In this document: piece after piece, positions 1 through 6,223 of the stretch
Numbering within the stretch: position 1 is the stretch's first letter
How the letters are laid out: every line of letters begins with the position of its first letter
Source: a virus
Virus record (IMG/VR): IMGVR_UViG_3300037199_000067
Location: 1 to 56,423 of that record
DNA: 56,423 nt
Strand: one strand, 5' to 3'
Made by a program: the position numbers and the translations under genes
The notes under the pieces: model-generated
Told to the model about the DNA's origin: nothing
What the model saw: only the letters and a program-made list of their open reading frames with translations
Database searches by the model: none

Positions 1-127
1 GGCGACATCGTGGCCATCGTGAGCGACGACACGTTTGAACCAAATCCGGATTGGGAAAACGCTACCCATGGAATTGACTTTGGAAATCGCAGCCCACTGA
101 ACACAACTGACATCCAAACGGACAGCG
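1..127 (+). repeat. Terminal overlap, left copy
   Basis: Identical to 56297-56423; see that entry. One of the two copies should be removed when the genome is treated as a circle of 56,296 bp. Confidence 0.9.
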
Positions 128-189
128 CCAAGGCGGTTGGCTCCGGCGTCTGGTTAGACATCACGAACAACAACAAAACACATATATGA
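1..189 (+). CDS. groES: GroES-like co-chaperonin, C-terminal part (gene spans the circle junction)
   Basis: This is the 3' end of the gene that begins at 56036; the sequence of 1-127 equals 56297-56423, so the two pieces join in frame. The core ends with GDIVAIV, the usual last strand of the GroES seven-stranded beta-barrel. About 50 further residues (from SDDTFEPNPDW to the stop at 187-189) have no counterpart in bacterial GroES of about 95 residues and are a phage-specific tail. GroES-type proteins cap the GroEL ring; phage versions such as T4 gp31 help fold the capsid protein, which suits its place between head genes. The stop overlaps the next start at 186 (ATATGA). Confidence 0.85.
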   Translation, partial: GDIVAIVSDDTFEPNPDWENATHGIDFGNRSPLNTTDIQTDSAKAVGSGVWLDITNNNKTHI

Positions 190-452
190 AACACGCAAGA
201 CCAGACTACAATCGAATCCAAGACCCAGCGGTGCAAGACCCGAAACTGCTCAAGGAAGGCTCGACTCCAATAGCCGAAGATGAGCCGGTGTTCCTGCTCC
301 GCGCCCAAGACAAAACCGCCGCCGAAGTTGTGCGCTTTTGGGCGTATCTACAAACGCAGCAAGCCGGATGCTCCGTGCTGGCGGTTGACATGGCACACCG
401 TCACGCGAACCTCATGGACGCTTGGCCTAAACACAAAGTGGCTGATGTCTAA
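186..452 (+). CDS. Small conserved-looking phage protein
   Basis: Encodes 88 residues and is translationally coupled to groES, because its ATG overlaps the groES stop. The middle reads EPVFLLRAQDKTAAEVVRFWA, then a short helical tail ending in a W-P-K motif. I recall similar short proteins (VFLLRxQDxxAxxxVRxWA) near head genes of other phages, but know no function. It is soluble with no signal peptide. Its position in a head-gene run suggests a minor structural or assembly role. Confidence 0.6.
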   Translation: MKHARPDYNRIQDPAVQDPKLLKEGSTPIAEDEPVFLLRAQDKTAAEVVRFWAYLQTQQAGCSVLAVDMAHRHANLMDAWPKHKVADV

Positions 453-465
453 CCAAGGAATTGAT

Positions 466-609
466 ATGCCATCAGCATCACCATCATCGGGCAGTTGCAA
501 CTACCCACAAACCAAGGTGGACCAGACGCCACGGTACGACCGGCGCAGCAGGAAGCGCAAGGCATCGCGCCCCGTGGCCCGAAAAATGAACAAGGTAAAA
601 TACCTCTGA
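466..609 (+). CDS. Very small basic protein
   Basis: Encodes 47 residues. ATG 466 has a good AAGGA Shine-Dalgarno sequence 7 bases upstream (454-458), rare in this genome and the reason for this call. The second half is strongly basic (RRSRKRKASRPVARKMNKVKY), which suggests nucleic-acid binding, for example in a head. Its stop TGA overlaps the ATG of the next gene (TGATG at 607-611). An ORF in another frame starting at 495 would overlap it, but its credible start is 609. Confidence 0.5.
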   Translation: MPSASPSSGSCNYPQTKVDQTPRYDRRSRKRKASRPVARKMNKVKYL

Positions 610-824
610 TGGCTGACGTGCCCACATTGCCGACGTACCCCAAGCCCAAGCCCCGGCCCGCCGCCACGTTGCCGAACACGATTCCGGTCCTCAATCACCC
701 AAAACAGGGTGCACCGTTGCAGAAGCTGGTGGGTAAGATGTTCAAGGGAAAGATGCCCAAGATCGGCCTGAAGCATTCACCAAAGGGGCCACGGAAACGG
801 AAGAACCAAGTGAATTTCTATTGA
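609..824 (+). CDS. Small proline/lysine-rich protein
   Basis: Encodes 71 residues and starts on the ATG overlapping the preceding stop, so translation is probably coupled. The N-terminal half is Pro-rich (LPTYPKPKPRPAATLP); the C-terminal half is rich in Lys (KMFKGKMPKIGLKHSPKGPRKRK). It is basic, low in complexity and without membrane segments. It may bind DNA or be a minor head component; no family is recognised. The stop is followed by TTT and the ATG of the next gene (822-830). Confidence 0.5.
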   Translation: MADVPTLPTYPKPKPRPAATLPNTIPVLNHPKQGAPLQKLVGKMFKGKMPKIGLKHSPKGPRKRKNQVNFY

Positions 825-827
825 TTT

Positions 828-1169
828 ATGAGCGAACCCACAAAAATACTGCACCCCACGCCCAAGATGGTTTTCATGTCATCTGGGAACAATGTATCAG
901 CCCATCGCAAGATGCTCGAAAGCCCGGAGTTCCAGCGGGCCATCGACTACGCCAAGTCGCACTACACCCGTGCGCTCCATGCGTCGGCTCCAAACAACCT
1001 GGATTCACCCAACTTCGCCAGCGCGGCGGCCATGTCATTCGAGCGCATCCAGGGCATGGAGGATTTCATCAGCATCCTGATGACGCTCTCCGAGACGCCT
1101 CCGCCGCTGCCCGAGCGCGCGCGTGGTGGTGACAACCTTGAGCAGCCGCCGCAGCCTCGGAGGAACTAA
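828..1169 (+). CDS. Hypothetical protein upstream of scaffold
   Basis: Encodes 113 residues. A central helical region (EFQRAIDYAKSHYTRALHA and SFERIQGMEDFISILMTLSE) is followed by a Pro/Arg-rich tail. The start is set by the stop-TTT-ATG junction with the previous gene. The phrase SPEFQRAIDYAxxHY followed by a later R..GM..FI...L.L.E helix is a pattern I associate with small phage proteins next to scaffold or capsid genes. No enzymatic motif was seen. Confidence 0.65.
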   Translation: MSEPTKILHPTPKMVFMSSGNNVSAHRKMLESPEFQRAIDYAKSHYTRALHASAPNNLDSPNFASAAAMSFERIQGMEDFISILMTLSETPPPLPERARGGDNLEQPPQPRRN

Positions 1170-1172
1170 ATT

Positions 1173-2456
1173 ATGCCCCCAGCACCCGCCGCCCCGCCGC
1201 CGGCAGCGCCACTCGCGCCGCCGCCTCCGCCGCCCGCGCCCACGACCACCATCCGGGTGTCGGAGATGCCGGGCACGCCCACGCCCAACGCTCCGCCGAA
1301 GAAGGGTAGTGTGCGCGACAGCATGTTCAAGAAGCTGCGCGAGAAGGCGACCACCGGGCCGCCGATGGATGATGCGGAGCCAACACCCACGCCCGAGCCG
1401 CGAGCGCCATCCACGCCATCGAACCAGCCCGAACCGGAGCCGGAGCCAGCCACTGAGCCAACGCCGGCGGAGCCAACCGCAGCGACTGACCCCAAGGCCG
1501 CTGCCGACCCCAAAAAGGGCAAGGTGAACCCGTGGAAGCTGGTGGACGAGTACAAGGGCAAGATCGCCAAACTGGAGTCTGAGGTAGCCGAGGCCGGAAA
1601 ACGCGGTATTCCGAAGCCCGAATGGGAAGCCGTTCAATCGAAACTCACCAAGGTCGAGGCTCGTGCCAAGGAGCTGGAGGAGGAAATCAAGTACGTCAAC
1701 TACACCAAGAGCGAGGAGTACAAGGTCAAGTACGAGGAGCCTTATGTGAAGGCATGGGGCCGCGCCATGGGTGAGTTGAAGGAGCTGACCGTGGAAGACG
1801 GACAAGGCAACCAGCGTCCGGTCAGTCAGGACGATTTGCTGGAACTGGTCAACCTGCCGCTGGTCAAGGCCAAGCAGATGGCCACCGAGAAGTTCGGTGA
1901 ATTCGCCGACGAGGTGATGTCTCATCGCAAGGAAATCCGCAAGCTGCACGACGAATCCGCCGCCGCTCTGGAGCAGGCCCGCAAGGCCGCCGGCGAGCGA
2001 GAGACCGCCACCGGAGCCCAACAGAAGGAAATGCAAAGCTCAGTGCTCCAGGAATGGAACCGCTCGAACGAGGAGATTGTCTCGAACGAGAAGTACGGCA
2101 CCTACTTCAAGCCGGTCGAGGGCGACGAGCAGGGCAATCAACGGCTGGCCAAGGGATTCGAGCTGGCGGACCGCGCCTTCTCCGAAAGCCCGCTGGACCC
2201 CCGACTGACACCCGAGCAGCGCAAATCCATCGTCCAGCGCCATGCCGTAGTCCGTAACCGCGCTGCCGCATTTGGCCGGCTTGTGCATCAAATCGGACAG
2301 AAGGAAGCCCGCATCGCCGAGCTGGAGAAGGAACTGAGCGGCTACCGTGGCAGTGAGCCGGACGCGGAAGGCAGACGCCCAGCGCCAACCAGTCAGGCAG
2401 CCGGCGGCACCAAGATGGATGGCGTGCTGGCGGATTTGAGGAGACGGGCGAAGTAA
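1173..2456 (+). CDS. Putative head scaffold protein
   Basis: Encodes 427 residues immediately upstream of the major capsid gene, the usual scaffold position. The first 30 residues are almost all Pro and Ala; residues 30-120 are a charged, Pro/Glu-rich linker; from about 130 the protein is a long, highly charged helical and coiled-coil region (KLVDEYKGKIAKLESEVAEAGK, then ARAKELEEEIKYVN), ending with a basic tail (LADLRRRAK). Scaffold proteins direct capsid assembly and leave or are cleaved before packaging; a basic C-terminal helix that contacts the coat protein is typical (P22). The start is supported by GGAGG at 1159-1163 and the junction TAA-ATT-ATG. Confidence 0.7.
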   Translation: MPPAPAAPPPAAPLAPPPPPPAPTTTIRVSEMPGTPTPNAPPKKGSVRDSMFKKLREKATTGPPMDDAEPTPTPEPRAPSTPSNQPEPEPEPATEPTPAEPTAATDPKAAADPKKGKVNPWKLVDEYKGKIAKLESEVAEAGKRGIPKPEWEAVQSKLTKVEARAKELEEEIKYVNYTKSEEYKVKYEEPYVKAWGRAMGELKELTVEDGQGNQRPVSQDDLLELVNLPLVKAKQMATEKFGEFADEVMSHRKEIRKLHDESAAALEQARKAAGERETATGAQQKEMQSSVLQEWNRSNEEIVSNEKYGTYFKPVEGDEQGNQRLAKGFELADRAFSESPLDPRLTPEQRKSIVQRHAVVRNRAAAFGRLVHQIGQKEARIAELEKELSGYRGSEPDAEGRRPAPTSQAAGGTKMDGVLADLRRRAK

Positions 2457-2481
2457 GTACTAATAAAGGACAAATTAGTAC
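2457..2481. promoter_or_regulatory. Inverted repeat after scaffold gene
   Basis: GTACTAAT (2457-2464) and ATTAGTAC (2474-2481) form a perfect 8-bp inverted repeat starting right after the scaffold stop; the right half is partly repeated directly (CAAATTAGTA at 2471 and 2482). It could be an operator or a weak RNA hairpin. It resembles the core GTAC-TATA-GTAC of the palindrome upstream of groES (55966-55985). Confidence 0.4.
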
Positions 2482-2570
2482 CAAATTAGTATTTGGGATT
2501 GATGCGGGTGATCAAACGCCACTCGGATAAACATATACCCAGCGCCTGAGAACATCATAGAGCGGGCGTA

Positions 2571-2604
2571 AATCCTCAGTCGAGTACAGCGGCTGGGGAT
2601 TTTT
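2571..2604 (+). terminator. Rho-independent terminator between scaffold and capsid genes
   Basis: AATCCTCAGTCG (2571-2582) pairs with CGGCTGGGGATT (2590-2601) as a 12-bp stem with two G-U pairs and a 7-base loop, followed by a T tract (2600-2604). This would end or attenuate transcription from the scaffold side, so the capsid gene probably has its own promoter in 2605-2780. Confidence 0.65.
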
Positions 2605-2838
2605 AGTTGCGTTGGAAAATTAGATTTGACAGACCTACCTCCAGGTGTTAAAGCATGAACGTCGGCTATCCGACTCTCCCCGGTGAATTCCGGCGCTGCC
2701 AGCCAGTAGCGTAAGAAAATTGGTAAGCCCATCGGTGGGCCATAGAAGTTCTTCTTCAAACCGATTCACGCAGTCAATGTCGCAATGTGCGACCAACAAA
2801 ATGAATCGACACAAACAAATTGAAAGAAAGAGTTTCTT
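2605..2838 (+). promoter_or_regulatory. Long structured leader of the capsid gene
   Basis: No credible ORF lies here. A possible promoter is TTGACA at 2626-2631 with a poor -10 (TAAAGC) 17 bases later. Further down, CGATTCA (2762-2768) pairs with TGAATCG (2802-2808), enclosing a second hairpin GTCGCA (2779-2784) / TGCGAC (2788-2793). A smaller hairpin GCCCA/TGGGC sits near 2728-2741. An AGAAAGAG ribosome site precedes the capsid ATG. The layout suggests a stabilising or regulatory 5' leader for the most highly expressed gene. Confidence 0.45.
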
Positions 2839-4425
2839 ATGTCATGCCCAGGAAGTATAATCCAAGCTTGTGATTTTCCACAATTTTTAGTAGACCAGAC
2901 GCCCAAGTTTGACGAACTCATCATGGAGGATATTCGTCCAACCGATGGCTGGCTCCTCAACGTCTCGACTGGCACTACGCCCATGGGCACGCCGGTTGAA
3001 ATCACGCAGGACCGCTTCCGTTCGGTCTGGCCCAATACCACGAAGGTGTGGACGAAGGTTCAGGCCAATGGTCCGGGTTGCGTGGGCAGTCCGTGCGACC
3101 AGCCTGAGCACCAGATTGGCTGGGGCGCAGACCGTCTGACGTACTTCGCCGAACAGCAGACATGGGGCACGCCGCTGTTGTGCTACGACCAGGACATGCA
3201 CATCACGCACGCCGAGCAGCACATCTCGCAGATCATCAGCGAAATCCTGCGCCCGGCCACCACGGCGATTTCCAACAATTTCCTTCGCAAACGCGCCCTT
3301 TTGTGGGCCAAAAACCACTGGGTGGCCAATGGCTCGTTCGGTAACGCGACCACCAACCAGTTCACGTTCCAGTGGGTCAACCCCATCACCGGACTGTTGA
3401 GCGGTCCCAATGGCGACGAGGAAGGTTACTTCTACTGCTCGGCCTCCCCGACCAACGTGTACCTGCTGGTTCCGCAGATGTTGCAGAACCGCTTCAGCCC
3501 GTTGATGCGCGTGGGTTACGCCGGCAAGAATCCTTTCAAGGAAACAGCTCCGTTCATCGAGCTGGTCACCGACATGGACACCTGCTGGTCCCTGGACAAG
3601 CTGGGCGGCCAGTCGGGCGGTGGCGGTGGCGTGGGCGGCGATTACCCGTCCGTGCTGGGCAACTGGCGCTTCACTGAGTGGGGCGCGGCCAACAACTACT
3701 GGCGCTACGGTTTCAGCGGCCAGATGGGCAATTACATGGTCCGCGTGGATGAAATGGGTCTCCGTTTCAACTACGTCGGCGACCTTGGCCCCTCGGCGGC
3801 CCCGAACCGCTACCAGTACCAGATTGTGCTGCCCTTCCGGAACAACATCACGACCGGCGCGGGCGGCGCGGCTGGCCTTGGCTCCGACCCCAATCCGGAC
3901 TTCGATCAGGCACAGTTCTGTGTGTCCTTCATCACCCACAAAAAGGCGATGGAACTGCTCGTTCCTGACGCGCGGCCCCTCAACCCCGAGATGCCCTTTG
4001 GTCACCGTGATTTCGGTGGTCGCTGGCGCTTCGCGATGAACAACCTTGGCGCTGACAGCAACGGCACGGTCATCAGCAACAAGTGGGAAAACAAGGGCCA
4101 GTTCATTTCGTGGTTCAAATACTACGTCCGCCCGCTCCATTACGAGTTCATGGAAGCCATCTTCCACATGCGCGAACAGTTCTGCATCCCCTTGTTCGGC
4201 ACCTGTAATCCGAGCCCCGGATACCCGACGCAGTATTACAACAGCGCGCTGCCGAGCTGCCCGCTGCCCAGTGGCTGGCCCTCGAACAGCGGACCCATCC
4301 CGGTGCCCACGACGAGCGACACGTTCGACAACGTCACCGAGAAGATTGTCACTGGGGACACCGCGCCGAACACCGCGTTCCAGACGCTGCCGCCGTTGGC
4401 TCCTGGTAACCCGCTGGACCAATAA
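2839..4425 (+). CDS. Putative major capsid protein
   Basis: Encodes 528 residues. It is called from synteny (portal, scaffold, then this gene with its own leader and a strong hairpin after it) and from composition: a soluble, mixed alpha/beta, Asn/Gly/Pro-rich protein with no signal peptide or enzyme motif. The N-terminus (PQFLVDQTPKFDELIMEDIRPTDGW) and the stretch around TYFAEQQTWGTPLLCYDQDMHITHAEQHISQI look like the extended arm and spine helix of large HK97-fold coat proteins, but this is inference. A Gly-rich loop (QSGGGGGVGGDYP, about residues 258-270) and a Pro/Ser-rich C-terminus are notable. Confidence 0.7.
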   Translation: MSCPGSIIQACDFPQFLVDQTPKFDELIMEDIRPTDGWLLNVSTGTTPMGTPVEITQDRFRSVWPNTTKVWTKVQANGPGCVGSPCDQPEHQIGWGADRLTYFAEQQTWGTPLLCYDQDMHITHAEQHISQIISEILRPATTAISNNFLRKRALLWAKNHWVANGSFGNATTNQFTFQWVNPITGLLSGPNGDEEGYFYCSASPTNVYLLVPQMLQNRFSPLMRVGYAGKNPFKETAPFIELVTDMDTCWSLDKLGGQSGGGGGVGGDYPSVLGNWRFTEWGAANNYWRYGFSGQMGNYMVRVDEMGLRFNYVGDLGPSAAPNRYQYQIVLPFRNNITTGAGGAAGLGSDPNPDFDQAQFCVSFITHKKAMELLVPDARPLNPEMPFGHRDFGGRWRFAMNNLGADSNGTVISNKWENKGQFISWFKYYVRPLHYEFMEAIFHMREQFCIPLFGTCNPSPGYPTQYYNSALPSCPLPSGWPSNSGPIPVPTTSDTFDNVTEKIVTGDTAPNTAFQTLPPLAPGNPLDQ

Positions 4426-4440
4426 TCCAGCACGAATCGA

Positions 4441-4475
4441 ATTGCGCCGGCGCTCCATGTGGGGCGCCGGCCAAT
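4441..4475 (+). other. Strong hairpin after capsid gene
   Basis: ATTG (4441-4444) and GCCGGCGC (4446-4453) pair with GCGCCGGC (4464-4471) and CAAT (4472-4475), giving a 12-bp stem with one bulged C. There is no T tract, so it is more likely an RNA-stabilising or partial termination element between the capsid gene and its follower than a full terminator. Confidence 0.5.
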
Positions 4476-4488
4476 CTGAAAGGACACC

Positions 4489-4791
4489 ATGCCAGACGAC
4501 GATTTCAGCGACGGCCCGGCGGACGCTCCTGCGCCGCCCCAGGGCGACGATTCCGACCCCAAAGCCGAAGGAGACGATTCAGCCACCGGACTGCTCCCCA
4601 AGTCAGTCCTGGGTGGCAAGGAATTGAAGCCGGGCGACGAGTGCACCCTCCAAATCGTGGCCGACCACGGCGACGAGTACGAGGTCAAGTACGCCGATCA
4701 GGGCGCTGAGGAGCCCCAAGACCCGGATGGACCAGGCAGCAGCCCACCGGCGGCTCCGGGTGGTGGTATGGAATCAATGTTACAGGACTGA
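4489..4791 (+). CDS. Small acidic protein downstream of capsid
   Basis: Encodes 100 residues, very acidic at the N-terminus (MPDDDFSDGPADAP...) with a small central folded segment (LGGKELKPGDECTLQIVADHGDEYEVKYADQ) that looks like one beta-barrel or strand repeat, then a Pro/Gly tail. AAGGA precedes the ATG (4481-4485). Similar acidic proteins with a KPGDxxxLxVxxxxxDEYEV core follow capsid genes in phages I recall; the role is unknown. Confidence 0.6.
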   Translation: MPDDDFSDGPADAPAPPQGDDSDPKAEGDDSATGLLPKSVLGGKELKPGDECTLQIVADHGDEYEVKYADQGAEEPQDPDGPGSSPPAAPGGGMESMLQD

Positions 4792-4794
4792 TGA

Positions 4795-5085
4795 ATGCCC
4801 AAGCAACGCTCAGCTTTCAAACTGCCCGTAAGGCCGGGTTTAGTGCTGCCACAATCCGTTGCCAGGGACTTTAACCGCTCATCTTTCAGGGATTACCTGA
4901 CTTCCGACCAGCGCCGGATTATACGGTTGCAGTTGCTGCTTCAGATACTCCAGAGGCTCAATCCGGGGTATTCACTGAACATGACAACGCTCATGGCATC
5001 GGCGCAGCAGTACTTCGTGCTGTCAGCAACCAACAAAACCCTGTGCAAGCTGCAACTGCTTCGGCAGATAGCAATGTGCACCTGA
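4795..5085 (+). CDS. Tandem helical-repeat family protein 1
   Basis: Encodes 96 residues. It carries two copies of a helical motif shared with the next three genes: FRDYLTSDQRRIIRLQLLLQIL and LMASAQQYFVLSATNKTLCKLQLLRQI. The shared pattern is L-hA-A-x-x-F-x-x-L-x(2)-G-x(4)-h-x-L-Q-L-L-x-x-I. The family lies between capsid and the secreted GH27-like protein, so a virion-decoration or neck role is possible. It is the most divergent member: Cys and Gly positions of the motif are mostly lost. Confidence 0.6.
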   Translation: MPKQRSAFKLPVRPGLVLPQSVARDFNRSSFRDYLTSDQRRIIRLQLLLQILQRLNPGYSLNMTTLMASAQQYFVLSATNKTLCKLQLLRQIAMCT

Positions 5086-5088
5086 TTT

Positions 5089-5685
5089 ATGGCCAAATGC
5101 GATGTACCAACTTTGGTTTCGAGAACCTCGGGTTTCGCCAACATGCTCACGCCTGGGATGCGCCCGCTGGCCAGGGTCGCGCTGCTGACCTCGATTCTGC
5201 AAAGAACCCAGCCCTCTTTCACTCCCAATCTGGCTACCATCAATAGCCTGCTCGCCAGCGCGAAGTGCTTCACCTGCCTGTCTCCGGGTGAGCAGCAGGT
5301 GATGAAGGTGCAGTTGCTTTGTGAGATTTTGAATGCCCCAGGAGTTCCCGGCGGCACAGCCCCAACAGTGTCTATCGCTGACCCATTTAACAACGGAAGT
5401 TCCACGGTGTCATTCTTGGGTACACCAACTGATAGCTCAATGACGGTTGTATTGGTGCAGGCCGGTATTATAGGAACTCCAGGATTGCAGTTGGTCAAAG
5501 TTCTTTATGGCGGAACCTATGGCAGCGCCAGAACGGTGAGTGTCACCCCGCTGTTCACACCGCCAACCGGAGTGGTGATTGTGGTCCAAAACAACACCAA
5601 TACCGGATTCACCATCACTGCCAATATCGGCGTAGGTGACTCGATTCCAGTCGGCACCTACCAGTTCGCAATAACCACCTCCTGA
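5089..5685 (+). CDS. Tandem helical-repeat family protein 2 with beta-rich C-terminus
   Basis: Encodes 198 residues and starts three bases after the previous stop. Residues 1-85 hold two motif copies (TLVSRTSGFANMLTPGM...ILQR and LLASAKCFTCLSPGEQQVM then KVQLLCEIL). From about residue 90 to the end it is Ser/Thr/Val-rich beta structure (TVSFLGTPTDSSMTVVL..., ending YQFAITTS), typical of phage surface or tail-decoration domains. The helical part may anchor to a common partner while the C-terminal part is displayed; this is inference from the shared N-terminal motif and the variable C-termini in the family. Confidence 0.65.
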   Translation: MAKCDVPTLVSRTSGFANMLTPGMRPLARVALLTSILQRTQPSFTPNLATINSLLASAKCFTCLSPGEQQVMKVQLLCEILNAPGVPGGTAPTVSIADPFNNGSSTVSFLGTPTDSSMTVVLVQAGIIGTPGLQLVKVLYGGTYGSARTVSVTPLFTPPTGVVIVVQNNTNTGFTITANIGVGDSIPVGTYQFAITTS

Positions 5686-5689
5686 TCTC

Positions 5690-5947
5690 ATGGCCACCTG
5701 CGACATCAACACCCTGCTGGCAAACGCCCAGATATTCTCCGGTCTGACTCCGGGGATGTGGGACGCCATCGAGCTGCAACTGCTCTGTGAGATTTACAAC
5801 TCGCAGTTGGTGACTGTAAGCATCAATGTCGCTCCGGATTACATCAACTACGCCGGGCCGCCGGTGCTGAATCCTCCGAGCCTCCAAAACATCGTGGTGG
5901 ACTCCGGGGGCAGGCAATGGCAGTATTACAATGGCGGTTGGCACTGA
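5690..5947 (+). CDS. Tandem helical-repeat family protein 3
   Basis: Encodes 85 residues. One motif copy (CDINTLLANAQIFSGLTPGM then DAIELQLLCEIY) is followed by a short tail ending VVDSGGRQWQYYNGGWH. This C-terminal GRQWxYYxGxWH signature recurs in the next gene and is a phage-tail-like capping sequence I recall from other tail proteins. Four bases separate it from the previous stop. Confidence 0.65.
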   Translation: MATCDINTLLANAQIFSGLTPGMWDAIELQLLCEIYNSQLVTVSINVAPDYINYAGPPVLNPPSLQNIVVDSGGRQWQYYNGGWH

Positions 5948-5951
5948 TTTT

Positions 5952-6221
5952 ATGGCTATCTGCAACATACAAACCCTACTGGCGAACGCCTCCTGCTTTA
6001 ACTGTCTGAGCGAAGGCGAACTGGCGGTCATTGAACTTCAGCTCCTGTGCGAGATACTGAGCGCCGGAGGGACTGGAAGCGGGGGCGGCGGCATTCAGGG
6101 ATTCTCTGGAAATTACGGCGGCGGTCAGCCGACCTCGACGCCGACATCAGGAAACATAGGGTACGCCGTTGACACCAGCAATGGTCGCCAGTGGGTGTAC
6201 TACTCGGGAGCATGGCATTGA
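5952..6221 (+). CDS. Tandem helical-repeat family protein 4
   Basis: Encodes 89 residues. ATG 5952 (MAICNIQTLLANAS) is preferred over an upstream ATG at 5931 because it aligns with MATCDINTLLANAQ of the preceding gene and gives the same stop-TTTT-ATG spacing. The motif CFNCLSEGELAVIELQLLCEIL is the cleanest copy, followed by a Gly-rich linker (GGTGSGGGGIQGFSGNYGGG) and the C-terminal signature GRQWVYYSGAWH. The Gly linker looks like flexible surface attachment. Confidence 0.65.
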   Translation: MAICNIQTLLANASCFNCLSEGELAVIELQLLCEILSAGGTGSGGGGIQGFSGNYGGGQPTSTPTSGNIGYAVDTSNGRQWVYYSGAWH

Positions 6222-6223
6222 TT

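Noticed and set aside
1035-2036. Long minus-strand ORF (333 residues) opposite the scaffold gene
   Set aside because: Its composition (Leu/Arg/Gly-rich, no recognisable motif) is that expected from the complement of a GC-rich coding strand; the plus-strand gene is clear.
2887-4458. Minus-strand ORF of 523 residues opposite the capsid gene
   Set aside because: A shadow ORF: low-complexity Arg/Val/Glu-rich translation without a start signal, opposite a well-supported gene.
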